Source: CAKSQF01 sp051867915
Lineage (GTDB): Bacteria; Bacillota; Clostridia; Oscillospirales; CAG-272
DNA length: 10,629 bases
Assembly: GCA_051867915.1 (NCBI GenBank)
Contig: JBJDZJ010000125.1
Location: forward strand, 1 to 10,629
Reading direction: 5' to 3'
Shown here: positions 1-7,794 of the stretch, piece after piece
Numbering within the stretch: the stretch's first letter is position 1
Layout of the letters: every line of letters starts with the position of its first letter
Notes under the pieces: generated by a model
Database searches by the model: none
Seen by the model: the letters and a program-made list of their open reading frames with translations, nothing else
Told to the model about the DNA's origin: nothing
Translations under genes and position numbers: made by a program

Positions 1-183
1 GAGGGCAACCGCAAAGGCTTCGCCTTGCGCTGAACCATCTCAGACGCCGAAGTTTCCAGCGAAAAGGGCTTGCCCTTTTCGCTTGCGCACCCCCACTTCC
101 TTGGCTGTCGACATATTTATACAATTTATAAGGATAAAGAAAAACGGTCTTGCTCTATCCGATGCGAGGGCAATCGCAAAGCC
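1..183. repeat. Intergenic hairpin/REP-like repeat cluster
   Basis: This stretch downstream of the kinase gene holds no convincing gene. It contains three short structured units. A hairpin at 10-29 has an 8-bp stem with one bulged A and a TTC loop. A perfect 10-bp stem at 59-68/73-82 has a CTTG loop and no adjacent T-run on either strand. An 18-nt unit at 1-18 recurs at 166-183 with 16 of 18 bases identical. The lack of T-tracts argues against simple terminators and suggests REP-like dispersed intergenic repeats or mRNA 3'-end stabilisers. Genome-wide copy number, which would settle this, cannot be seen here. Confidence 0.45.
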
Positions 184-200
184 CCCTTCTTCCGCCGATA

Positions 201-1220
201 TTACCTTTGAACGCTGCCCGATCCGTCTCCCGCCGCCAGACGCAGAACCTCCTCTGCACTGACCCGGTTGAAGTCTCCCTCTATGGTGTGCTTGAGGGCA
301 GAGGCGGCAACGGCAAATTCAATGGCCTGCCGGTCGTTCATGCCGGTGCCCAGCCCGTAGATCAGCCCTGCCGCAAAACTGTCGCCGCCGCCGACCCGAT
401 CCACAATGTCCAGCAGATAGTCTTTCGAAAAGACCCCGTTCCCGTCACGGTAGAGCATCCCCGACCAGCCGTTGACGCTCGCCGATCGGGTGGTGCGCAT
501 GGTCAGGGCTACGACCGAACATCCGAACCGCCCGGCAAGCTCACCTGCCACCGACAGCACATTTTCGGGATCGGGCTTTTCCCCGTAAGGACGGGGATTG
601 ACACCTTCAATGCCGAAGACATCCTTCGCAGAACCGGTGTTGGCTATGAGAATGTCCGCATATCGGCAGATTTCGGACATGACCTGCCCCGCCCGCTCCT
701 TTGTCCAGAGCTTGCTCCGATAGTTCAGATCGCAGGAAACCTTCACTCCTGCCGCCTTCGCCGCCTTGCAGGCGTCCAGACAGATCGCCGGAAGCTCCCC
801 ACCCAGAGCGGGAGTGATGCCCGATAGATGAAAGAGGTCCGCACCGCGGAAAACGGACTCCCAGTCAAAGTCCGACCGCCGGGCGGCGGCAATGGAGGAT
901 CCGGCACGGTCGTACACACAAAGGGAGCCTCTGACGCCCGCCCCTTTTTCCAGAAAGTAGATGCCTACCCGATCGCCGCCCATGCTGATCAGCGAGGTGT
1001 CTACTCCCTGCGCCTTCAGAGTTCCGATCGCCGCCCGCCCGATGGGCTGATCGGGCAGCTTGGTGACAACGGCGGCGTCCATGCCGAACCCCGCCAGACT
1101 GACGGCAACATTGGCCTCCCCGCCGCCGAAGGAAGCCCTCATTCTGTCGCTTTGGAAGAACCGCTCGTACCCCTCGGGGGACAGGCGGAGCAATATTTCG
1201 CCGAAGGTAATGATCCTCAT
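201..1220 (-). CDS. kdgK: 2-keto-3-deoxygluconate kinase, PfkB family
   Basis: A PfkB/ribokinase-fold sugar kinase of 339 residues, the usual length for the family. The start fits KdgK (MRIITFGEILLRLSP). The first PfkB signature is at 32-46 (GGGEANVAVSLAGFG). A KdgK-like DLNYRSKLW lies mid-protein. The second signature ends near 271-290 (DIVDRVGGGDSFAAGLIYGL), with D280 as the expected catalytic base and GGGD in place of the commoner GAGD. Known role of the family: ATP-dependent phosphorylation of 2-dehydro-3-deoxygluconate to KDPG in the cytosol, the step before KDPG aldolase in uronate/pectin catabolism. The ATG at 1220 is preceded by GGTGAG at 6 nt. The open frame runs much further upstream, but that extension is antisense to the next gene and rejected. 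No KDPG aldolase is in the window. Another PfkB sugar specificity is possible but less likely. Confidence 0.88.
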   Translation of the reverse strand: MRIITFGEILLRLSPEGYERFFQSDRMRASFGGGEANVAVSLAGFGMDAAVVTKLPDQPIGRAAIGTLKAQGVDTSLISMGGDRVGIYFLEKGAGVRGSLCVYDRAGSSIAAARRSDFDWESVFRGADLFHLSGITPALGGELPAICLDACKAAKAAGVKVSCDLNYRSKLWTKERAGQVMSEICRYADILIANTGSAKDVFGIEGVNPRPYGEKPDPENVLSVAGELAGRFGCSVVALTMRTTRSASVNGWSGMLYRDGNGVFSKDYLLDIVDRVGGGDSFAAGLIYGLGTGMNDRQAIEFAVAASALKHTIEGDFNRVSAEEVLRLAAGDGSGSVQR

Positions 1221-1269
1221 AGTATACTCACCAAAACATCCTTTCCCGAATAATTCATCCTTTTTGCTC

Positions 1270-1298
1270 AGTATACACCGCATTTGCCGAAAAATCAA
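1270..1298 (-). promoter_or_regulatory. Putative sigma-A promoter of kdgK
   Basis: Reading the minus strand, TTGATT (1298-1293) is followed after exactly 17 nt by TATACT (1275-1270). Transcription would start near 1263, giving a leader of about 43 nt before the kinase ATG. The match is good by eye (4/6 and 5/6), but no transcript data support it. A second TATACT directly before the start codon is too close to serve as a promoter. Confidence 0.5.
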
Positions 1299-1451
1299 GG
1301 GGTTTCCAAAATATTCCGCAGGACGGGACCGTGATCTGACCCGCATCGGTTGGCTTTGACCGACTTCTTTCCTGCCGTCAATTTGTAGCGAATGTGCAGG
1401 GAGCATAGATAAATCCGGACACTTTTTAGTAAAAAAAGACAAAAACCGTCC

Positions 1452-1480
1452 TTTACGAACGAATATAAATGTGCTAGAAT
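1452..1480 (+). promoter_or_regulatory. Extended -10 promoter of the F5/8C surface protein
   Basis: TTTACG (1452-1457), a 17-nt spacer and TAGAAT (1475-1480), the last preceded by TGC to give an extended -10 element. Predicted start of transcription is near 1487, which places the 1495-1521 hairpin at the very 5' end of the message. Confidence 0.55.
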
Positions 1481-1494
1481 AAGGTAGTCGCAGA

Positions 1495-1521
1495 ATCGGA
1501 CGGATTGTCGGAGCGTCCGAT
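1495..1521 (+). promoter_or_regulatory. 5' leader hairpin / inverted repeat
   Basis: ATCGGACG at 1495-1502 and its exact reverse complement at 1514-1521 flank an 11-nt loop. The element sits just downstream of the predicted transcription start of the surface protein gene and 38 nt before its start codon. It could be a transcript-stabilising stem or an operator read as DNA; the sequence does not decide between these. Confidence 0.4.
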
Positions 1522-1559
1522 GAACCCCAAATTTCTGAACGCAGAAAGGAAATCAGTTT

Positions 1560-2828
1560 ATGAAAACAAGAATTCTTGCATCCGCAGTGCTGGTCGGACT
1601 GGCTATGACGGTGATTGCACCTCTTTCCGCCGTCAGTGCGGAAGAAACCACCGATGAGACCAATCTCGCCATCGGTGCAGAGGTCATTTACGCCACCTAT
1701 TCCCATGAAGACGGCACCTGGAACTGGCATACTTCCAACATCAACGACGGTAACCCCATCAACGGCAGCTCGGTTAACAATTCCGGTCAGAGCGGCGGTT
1801 ATCACTCCGGATACGGCGCAACCATGCCCGATCCCCAGTATGTCGGCTACAACTTCGGCGAGGCGAAGACCTTCAATACCGTTGTGATCTACCCCACCGG
1901 AACCAATACCTTCCCCGTTGACTTTGAGATTCAGGTTTCCAACGACGGCGAGAACTGGACCTCCGTTGTCACCGAAACCGATTATGAAATTGTCTCCGAT
2001 CAGGAGATCTGGAATCCCCAGACCTTTACCTTCGAGACTCAGACGGCTCAGTATGTCCGCCTGTATGCCACCAAGCTCAACAACGATGGTGCCAACTACG
2101 CCATGAAGCTGACCGAGATGGAGGTTTATAACCGCACAGCGGCAACAACCGAAGCTCCCGTCAATCTGGCGGTAGGCAAGCCTGTGACCTCCGACTCTTA
2201 CCTTGCCGACGGCGGATGGCGTCTGGAATACATCAATGACGGCGATCCCCGCAACATCGTGACAGACTATATGGATTACGGTCAGTTTGCAGGCTATCAT
2301 ACCAATCCCGGCACGCCCAGAGACGGCGGAGAGAACGCTTGCGCGCAGTTTACCATTGAACTGGGTGAGAATACCGAGTTTAATCAGGTTGCCATCTATC
2401 CTTCCCATATGCTTTACTCCATCAAGGCTTCGCAGGCAGTCAATAACGGCATTTTCTTCCCTGAAAACTTCGAGATTCAGGTATCCGATGACGGAGAGAC
2501 CTGGACGACGGTTTTGGAAAAGACCGGATATACTTGTGACGGCACAGGTCCTCAGGTGTTCGATTTCGACACGACCACTGCCAAGTTCATCCGTTTCTAC
2601 ATGAAGAATCTGACCGATTATATCAAGCTCTCCGAGTTTGAGGTCTACAATATCGGCAACGGAACCGATACCCCCGATAACCCCGACACTCCCGATACGC
2701 CCGATACCCCTGACACGCCCGACAATCCTCCCGCTCCTTCGACCGGCAGCAGCGTGGCTCTGCTTGCCCTGATCGGCACCGCATCCCTTGCCGGAGCTGC
2801 AGTCGTTATCAGCAAGAAGCGCAAATAA
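1560..2828 (+). CDS. Cell-wall-anchored surface protein with two F5/8C domains
   Basis: 422 residues. The order is signal peptide 1-27 (cleavage after VSA), an F5/8 type C (discoidin/CBM32-like) domain at about 35-191, a second at about 202-364, a DTP-repeat linker at 369-391, then APSTG (392-396), a hydrophobic segment 399-417 and a KKRK tail. The two domains share the family pattern NLA(I/V)G start, DFEIQVS/NFEIQVS(N/D)DGE(N/T)WT core, a late (V/I)R(L/F)Y strand and the EVYN end. Family knowledge: such domains bind glycans on surfaces or polymers. APSTG followed by a membrane span and a basic tail is a variant LPXTG sortase signal. No catalytic domain is present, so this is probably a binding or adhesion protein. 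The RBS AGAAAGGA lies 9 nt before the ATG, and the gene is monocistronic between its promoter and terminator. The ligand is unknown. Confidence 0.9.
   Translation: MKTRILASAVLVGLAMTVIAPLSAVSAEETTDETNLAIGAEVIYATYSHEDGTWNWHTSNINDGNPINGSSVNNSGQSGGYHSGYGATMPDPQYVGYNFGEAKTFNTVVIYPTGTNTFPVDFEIQVSNDGENWTSVVTETDYEIVSDQEIWNPQTFTFETQTAQYVRLYATKLNNDGANYAMKLTEMEVYNRTAATTEAPVNLAVGKPVTSDSYLADGGWRLEYINDGDPRNIVTDYMDYGQFAGYHTNPGTPRDGGENACAQFTIELGENTEFNQVAIYPSHMLYSIKASQAVNNGIFFPENFEIQVSDDGETWTTVLEKTGYTCDGTGPQVFDFDTTTAKFIRFYMKNLTDYIKLSEFEVYNIGNGTDTPDNPDTPDTPDTPDTPDNPPAPSTGSSVALLALIGTASLAGAAVVISKKRK
2667..2729 (+). repeat. DTP-repeat linker (9-bp coding repeat)
   Basis: An in-frame tandem repeat encodes Asp-Thr-Pro units (with PDN variants) between the second F5/8C domain and the wall-sorting motif. 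Such Pro/Asp/Thr-rich spacers commonly span the peptidoglycan. Codons for Asp and Pro vary between units, so the array is not a recent DNA-level expansion. Confidence 0.7.
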
Positions 2829-2853
2829 TCTTATTACGGTCTCCGACTGACCT

Positions 2854-2893
2854 CGGGGCTGTCGCAAACACCCGTTTGCGGCAGCCCCGTTTT
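2854..2893 (+). terminator. Rho-independent terminator of the surface protein gene
   Basis: The left arm 2854-2869 pairs with 2874-2889 over 16 bp with a single G-U wobble around the loop ACCC, and is followed by TTTT at 2890-2893. It starts 25 nt after the stop codon of the F5/8C protein. Confidence 0.88.
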
Positions 2894-3031
2894 GATGTCT
2901 GTCTCCCTTTTCCGAAATTTACCGGATCGGAAACAGTATAAAATATTTGTAGAATATTGGAAAAAATTCCTCTCCGGTTCCTCGTTTATTGGTAATATTG
3001 TTAATATATTGTGAACACTTGAGAATGCCTC

Positions 3032-3060
3032 TTGAATTTTGGGTGGATTTGGTGTATCTT
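3032..3060 (+). promoter_or_regulatory. Putative promoter of the secreted SGNH/beta-helix operon
   Basis: TTGAAT (3032-3037), a 17-nt spacer and TATCTT (3055-3060), with an AT-rich tract upstream around 2935-3010 that could act as an UP element. Predicted transcription starts near 3067, leaving a leader of about 72 nt with a nested hairpin. The rest of the gene-free stretch 2829-3138 is the terminator and this AT-rich promoter region. TATCTT is only a moderate -10 match. Confidence 0.4.
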
Positions 3061-3075
3061 AATGATGATAGATAC

Positions 3076-3113
3076 CGAAATTTGCGCTTGTTTGTACAAG
3101 ATGACAAATTTCG
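3076..3113 (+). promoter_or_regulatory. Nested hairpin in the 5' leader
   Basis: Arms 3076-3084 and 3105-3113 are perfect 9-bp complements. Inside them CTTGT (3087-3091) pairs with ACAAG (3096-3100) around a TTGT loop. The structure sits between the predicted transcription start and the RBS (AGAAAGGAT, 3122-3130). It could regulate mRNA life or translation, or be a palindromic operator. It is too small to match a known riboswitch. Confidence 0.45.
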
Positions 3114-3138
3114 AAAAAATAAGAAAGGATCTGAAAGA

Positions 3139-6100
3139 ATGACAAGACCCAAAAGACTGAAACCGGCACTTTCCCTGCTGACTGCCGTCGCTTTGATTCT
3201 CCCGTCGCTTCCCGCGGCATCCATGTGGGCGGAGACCGGAGATTTCGGAGGAGACTGGACCGTTGACGGAAGCAATTATACCTGCACGAGCCGGGTTGAC
3301 TGGCCCAATTTCGGCAGCTACCTGTTGGGCGAGCAGAATACGGCCTCTGCCATCACTCTGACGGCGGATATTCCCGTCGGCAGTGCGGCAAATGAGGCGA
3401 CGGGAAACGGCGGAGATTCGGGCTTCCTGTTTGCTGTCAGCGATCTGAACGGCAACGGTATCATCGAGGAGGGAAGCGACCAATATTATCTGGTGGAACT
3501 TACCGCTTATTCAAACGGAATTTCTGTCGGAATTGAGCGCAACGACAAGTCCTGGTCGGGCTTTGCCGCACAGACGCCCAAAATGCTCTACTCGGTGGGC
3601 GATATCGTCAACCTGAGCGTTACCTATTTTGACGGCTCCTTTACGGTAACCGTAGACGGAACCGAGGCCCTGACCTGGACCGACGCCAACCCTCTGACCG
3701 GTACGGCATACGGACTCTGCTCCAAGATCACCGGTGAGGTGTTCCGGAATGTCAGCGTCAGCGAGAGCGAGGGCGTACTTCCCGCCCTGTCCGATCTGAC
3801 CCTGACCGAGGATGTCTATCGGAGCATCTATGTAGGGGAGAATGACAAGGTTACCCTTGACCTTGCCGGTCACAGAGTGGCGGCAAGCGTCTATAACCGT
3901 GGTACTCTGACGGTTGTGGACTCGGTAGGCGGCGGTATGATCGAGATTTCCTCCCGTGCGAGCGGAAATGCGGCGGCAATCTTCAACTACGGCAATCTGA
4001 CGCTGGACGGCGGTTATCTGCTGGTGTCCGGATCGGGCAGTACCGTGGCAATCGGCATTTACAATGCGGCGGGCGCAACGCTGTCGGTTCACGGCGGAAC
4101 GGTTCGCTCCATCAGCAAGGAGACCTACGGCTTTGCCATCCAGAACTACGGCACCGTTGAGGAAATCACCGGCGGTGAACTGACCTCCGAGATTTTCTGT
4201 GTATCCAATCTGAGCAATGTTGCCGCCATTACCAACGACGGCGGTACCATAAGGTCGATCTCGGGCGGCGAAATCTATGCCCGCAGATTCGGCGCAACCG
4301 GCGGAAATGACCGGGTTATCGGCATCCGTAACAGAGGCGGCGGAAAAATCGACTCCATTTCGGGCGGTATCATCACCGCAGAGGGCGTCGGCTCCTCCGG
4401 ATCGGGCGGCGGAGTCAGCCTTGCATACGGCTTGTGGAATATTGAAAGCAGTACCGTCGGCGAAATTTCGGGCGGCGTCATCACCGGATATTCCGAGGCG
4501 CAGGATTTCACCTTCGGCATCCGCAATGAGGCAACCATAGGCACGATCTCGGGCGGTACCATCCGCGCCATCTGCAACCATTCCAGCGGCGGACCCAACA
4601 TTCTGGCACTGGGCAACTGGGGAACGGTGGGCAACATCAGCGGCGGCGTGTTCTATGCCTATAAGGCGTACAGCACCTCCGGCGTGACGGCAGGAATCCG
4701 CTCCAGCGGCGGAAGCGTTGCGATTTCGGGCGGCGCTTTCTACGGCAATAAGAACGACAGCGGCGTGATCTTTACCGCAGGCGGAACCGTCACCTATGCC
4801 GACGGATGCAGTCTGACCGATCAACAGGCATCGGGCTACTACTATGTAACCGACGGCTCTGAAGTTACCGAAAGCTATGACACCGAAAAGGGCTGCCTTA
4901 CGGCAAGCGTTTCAGGCAAGACCTATGAACTGACAGGCAATGCCGAGGCGGCAGCAATCGGCAACACGGTATACAGTTCGGTATCCGACGCCATTACGGC
5001 GGCAGGCGAGGGAGACACCGTCAAACTGCTGGGTGACTGCGCATCTGCCATTACGGTTCCCGCAGAGAAGACCCTGACGCTGGATCTGGCGGGACATACC
5101 GTCACAGCGTCTGTCACCAACAACGGCACCCTGACCCTCACCGATTCGGTGGGAACCGGTCTGATCGCCGTCTCCTCCTCTGCGGCGGTTGATATCAACG
5201 CCGTCACCAACTGCGGCAGTCTGACGCTGGAGGGCGGAACCCTTCGCAGTGTGGGCTTCGGTGCATCCACTCAGTGCATCGGCGTATATAATAAGAGCGG
5301 CGCAACCCTGTCTGTTCACGGCGGCAGAATCATCTGCCTGACCGACAGCACCCACTGGGGATTCTGCGTGCGCAATGCGGGAACCATCGAGGAAATCACC
5401 GGCGGCTTCCTGCTCTCCGATATTCTCAATAAGAGCTGCGGCTCCAACTGCGCAGGCATTACTCAGGATGCCGGCGGCGTTCTGAAGTCGGTCAGCGGTG
5501 GCGAAATCTGGGCACGCAACGCCGGAAACGGCAGCGAAACCTCCTATGCCGCAGGCATCCGTCTTCAGGGCGGCTCCACGCTGGGAGAGATCAGCGGCGG
5601 CATGATCCGGGGTCTGGCACTCGGTTCGGGCGGAAATGCCGGCTACGGTCTGTATGTCAATTCGGGCTCGGTCGGCGAGATTTCGGGCGGCTTCATCGGC
5701 GGTTATACCACCGGCACAACCTGGGGTCACGGCGTCCGTGTGGACTCGGGCAGTACGGTTGCCCTGATTTCGGGCGGCTATATCTACGGCAATAAGACCA
5801 ACAGCAATACCGGCTATAATGTTCTTGCCCTGAACCTGTACGGCAAAGTGAATGCCATCACCGGAGGAACCTTCTACGCCTCCTCTGCCGGAAACACCTA
5901 CGCCGTCCGTGCCAGCGGATCGTCGGCAAGCGTCGAATATCTGTCGGGCGGAACCTTCTATTCCAACGGTATCGGCGACAGCATCAGACGGGGTCTGTTT
6001 GAGACCTCATCGGGTACCATCACCTTCGCCGACGGCTATTACCTGGGCGGCGCAGACGAGAACGGACTGTGCGAGGTCAAGAAACTGTCCGATGAAGTGA

Positions 6101-7149
6101 TCTTCTTCCTGGGCTCGTCGGTGACCTACGGCTCGGCGACAAACGGACGCTCCTTCGTGGATCTGATTGATACCGACGACAACGGCATCAGCACCGTGAA
6201 GTCCGCCATTTCCGGAACCACGCTGGTCAACAACGGCTCCACCTCCTATGTGGCACGCCTTCAGACCGAGTTCCAAAAGTACGGCACTCCCGATAAGCTG
6301 ATCGTTCAGCTTTCCACCAACGATGCGACCACATCTCAGCCTCTCGGCACCCTCGGCGACAGCTTTGACAAGAACGACTTCGATCAGACCACCGTCATCG
6401 GCGCCATTGAGTATATCATCGCCTATGCGAAGGAGACCTGGGACTGCGAGGTCATCTTCTACACCAACTGTCCTTACGAAAGCGAAAATTATGCCGCAAT
6501 GGTAGAAGCCCTCTATCAGATTCACGGCAAATGGGGTATCGGCATTCTGGACTTCTATGCCTGCAAGGGTGTGAATGAACCCGACTGCCTTGCCACCTAT
6601 ATGAACGATAGCATCCATCCCAACATCTTCGGCTATCGCTATATGGCAGACGAGACGGAAAGCTATTTTGAAGAAAGCTACAATCAGGGACACATTGAAG
6701 TGGATTCCTCCTGCCTCTTCTGCGGACAGCACTTCATCAAGGGCTATACCGACAGCGAAAGCAACGCCATCACCACAACCTATCATACGGCGTTTGTTCA
6801 GAACAGACAGGGCGAAACCGACGGAACCTTCGATCTGCGGATTCTGGTGGTATCCGATGCTCTGGAGATTCAAAACGGCTATACCTATGAACTGGTCTTC
6901 ACAAAAGATCAGACGGCGGTCAGAGAAGTTACCCGCACCGTCGGCGTGGATATGAATCTGTATCAGAGCGCAACGGCGGCAGGAGAGGTTTATACGGCAG
7001 AAGAGGGCTGTGTGCTCTACGGCGTAGTTGTGACCGGCATTCCGGAGAACGGATTTGATTCCTTTACGCTGACCCTGAAAGATGCCGACGGCCATGTGGT
7101 CTCCACCGTTGAGGCAGATTATGCCTATGCCGTAGCGGGACTTAACTGA
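3139..7149 (+). CDS. Large secreted protein: twin beta-helix modules with SGNH hydrolase domain
   Basis: 1336 residues. Signal peptide 1-31; jelly-roll-like domain about 32-205 with a Ca-loop-like DLNGNGII (102-109); beta-helix module 1 about 215-575 and module 2 about 611-980, each with nine GG-turn rungs (typically ISGGxI); SGNH/GDSL hydrolase about 985-1180; and a C-terminal beta domain to 1336. SGNH blocks visible: GSSVTYG with nucleophile S994, G1026, STND with N1061, and DSIHP with D1157 and H1160, so the active site looks complete. Family knowledge: SGNH enzymes are esterases, many deacetylating glycans. A pectin- or other polysaccharide-acetylesterase role is inferred from the beta-helices and nearby kdgK, not proven. 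No LPXTG or transmembrane anchor is seen. The start is ATG 3139 with RBS AGAAAGGAT 8 nt upstream; the 50 extra upstream codons lie in the leader. It ends 59 nt before the ECF gene with no terminator between. Confidence 0.88.
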   Translation: MTRPKRLKPALSLLTAVALILPSLPAASMWAETGDFGGDWTVDGSNYTCTSRVDWPNFGSYLLGEQNTASAITLTADIPVGSAANEATGNGGDSGFLFAVSDLNGNGIIEEGSDQYYLVELTAYSNGISVGIERNDKSWSGFAAQTPKMLYSVGDIVNLSVTYFDGSFTVTVDGTEALTWTDANPLTGTAYGLCSKITGEVFRNVSVSESEGVLPALSDLTLTEDVYRSIYVGENDKVTLDLAGHRVAASVYNRGTLTVVDSVGGGMIEISSRASGNAAAIFNYGNLTLDGGYLLVSGSGSTVAIGIYNAAGATLSVHGGTVRSISKETYGFAIQNYGTVEEITGGELTSEIFCVSNLSNVAAITNDGGTIRSISGGEIYARRFGATGGNDRVIGIRNRGGGKIDSISGGIITAEGVGSSGSGGGVSLAYGLWNIESSTVGEISGGVITGYSEAQDFTFGIRNEATIGTISGGTIRAICNHSSGGPNILALGNWGTVGNISGGVFYAYKAYSTSGVTAGIRSSGGSVAISGGAFYGNKNDSGVIFTAGGTVTYADGCSLTDQQASGYYYVTDGSEVTESYDTEKGCLTASVSGKTYELTGNAEAAAIGNTVYSSVSDAITAAGEGDTVKLLGDCASAITVPAEKTLTLDLAGHTVTASVTNNGTLTLTDSVGTGLIAVSSSAAVDINAVTNCGSLTLEGGTLRSVGFGASTQCIGVYNKSGATLSVHGGRIICLTDSTHWGFCVRNAGTIEEITGGFLLSDILNKSCGSNCAGITQDAGGVLKSVSGGEIWARNAGNGSETSYAAGIRLQGGSTLGEISGGMIRGLALGSGGNAGYGLYVNSGSVGEISGGFIGGYTTGTTWGHGVRVDSGSTVALISGGYIYGNKTNSNTGYNVLALNLYGKVNAITGGTFYASSAGNTYAVRASGSSASVEYLSGGTFYSNGIGDSIRRGLFETSSGTITFADGYYLGGADENGLCEVKKLSDEVIFFLGSSVTYGSATNGRSFVDLIDTDDNGISTVKSAISGTTLVNNGSTSYVARLQTEFQKYGTPDKLIVQLSTNDATTSQPLGTLGDSFDKNDFDQTTVIGAIEYIIAYAKETWDCEVIFYTNCPYESENYAAMVEALYQIHGKWGIGILDFYACKGVNEPDCLATYMNDSIHPNIFGYRYMADETESYFEESYNQGHIEVDSSCLFCGQHFIKGYTDSESNAITTTYHTAFVQNRQGETDGTFDLRILVVSDALEIQNGYTYELVFTKDQTAVREVTRTVGVDMNLYQSATAAGEVYTAEEGCVLYGVVVTGIPENGFDSFTLTLKDADGHVVSTVEADYAYAVAGLN

Positions 7150-7192
7150 TTCCGATCTCTGAAAACCAATCTTTTCCATTAATGTTACCCAT

Positions 7193-7200
7193 AAAGGAGA
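7193..7200 (+). promoter_or_regulatory. RBS deciding the ECF S-component start
   Basis: AAAGGAGA lies 8 nt before the ATG at 7209, which fixes this start over an in-frame ATG at 7182 that would add nine residues and put the RBS inside the coding region. Confidence 0.8.
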
Positions 7201-7208
7201 AAAATCAA

Positions 7209-7775
7209 ATGTCAACCAATACAAGAGTCTTGGAAAAGCCCCGTCTGTCCGTAAAGGTGCAGACGCTGGCGACCCTCGCCGCCATTGCGGGCGCCGTAGT
7301 TGTTCCTCAGATCTTTCATGTCATCGGCGCACTGTCGGGGCTGGGAACCGCCCTCGGCGAGACCTTCCTGCCCATGCACCTGCCCATCATTCTGGTGGGA
7401 CTGCTGGCGGGACCCTATGCGGGAGCCGTTTCGGGACTGCTCGGACCCCTGGTCAGCTTCGCACTGACGGGAATGCCCGGAACCGCCATGCTGCCCTTTA
7501 TGATGATCGAACTTTGCGTCTACGGTCTGTGCGCAGGACTGCTCAGAGGGGTCAGAATACCCACCGTCGCAAAGGTTCTGATTGCTCAGATCGCAGGACG
7601 GGCGGTCCGTGCGGCGGCGATCCTGCTGTCGGTTTACGCCTTCGGCAATGAGAGCATCGCCGTGGCGGTCATCTGGAAGAGCATCGGCGCCGGACTGTTC
7701 GGACTCTGCCTCCAGTGGGCGCTTCTGCCCCTGATCGTCTATCGGGTGGAGCATCCGAAGAATTCCGCAAAATAA
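7209..7775 (+). CDS. ECF transporter S component (substrate unknown)
   Basis: 188-residue polytopic membrane protein with about five or six hydrophobic segments: roughly 18-44, 55-80, 92-113, 118-145 and 152-180. The stretch LPMHLPIILVGLLAGP (54-69) followed by GLLGPLVSFALTGMP (76-90) is the recognisable PF12822-type S-component signature. Known role of the family: the substrate-binding membrane subunit of energy-coupling-factor importers for vitamins or metals. Neither the T component nor the A/A' ATPases are here, so it would have to share a common ECF module encoded elsewhere (group II arrangement). The substrate cannot be read from the sequence. It lies 59 nt after the secreted SGNH protein with no terminator between, and is followed 19 nt later by DUF1893, suggesting one transcript. 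Confidence 0.82.
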   Translation: MSTNTRVLEKPRLSVKVQTLATLAAIAGAVVVPQIFHVIGALSGLGTALGETFLPMHLPIILVGLLAGPYAGAVSGLLGPLVSFALTGMPGTAMLPFMMIELCVYGLCAGLLRGVRIPTVAKVLIAQIAGRAVRAAAILLSVYAFGNESIAVAVIWKSIGAGLFGLCLQWALLPLIVYRVEHPKNSAK

Positions 7776-7794
7776 GCCGAAGAAGCCGTTGTAA

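Larger units (their letters stand above)
1221..1559. other. Divergent intergenic region
   Basis: This 339-bp gene-free region separates the kinase (minus) from the surface protein (plus). It contains one promoter for each direction, a minor 5-bp dyad at 1347-1362, and a perfect 8-bp inverted repeat in the plus-strand leader. No open frame in it looks like a gene. The back-to-back layout leaves room for a shared regulator site, but I cannot point to a specific operator. Confidence 0.5.

Noticed and set aside
3..131. Edge-to-stop open frame of about 42 codons at the left end
   Set aside because: It consists of the hairpin repeats themselves and has no start or recognisable protein character.
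1221..2867. Minus-strand open frame extending kdgK by about 549 residues
   Set aside because: The extension lies antisense to the F5/8C gene, has low-complexity Gly/Ile/Val-rich text and no family signature; a good RBS and promoter place the kinase start at 1220.
2989..3138. Fifty extra N-terminal codons for the large secreted protein
   Set aside because: They overlap the predicted promoter and leader hairpin, and the signal peptide plus RBS fit ATG 3139.
3511..4824. Long minus-strand frame opposite the first beta-helix module
   Set aside because: It mirrors the Gly-rich repeats of the real gene, has Ala/Asp-rich composition and no RBS or family motif.
3781..6075. Pectate-lyase activity for the beta-helix modules
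   Set aside because: The GG-rung repeats lack any recognisable lyase catalytic residues; they are better read as structural or binding solenoids.
6007..7224. Long minus-strand frame opposite the SGNH domain
   Set aside because: A shadow of codon bias in the GC-rich gene; the opposite frame has a complete SGNH motif set.
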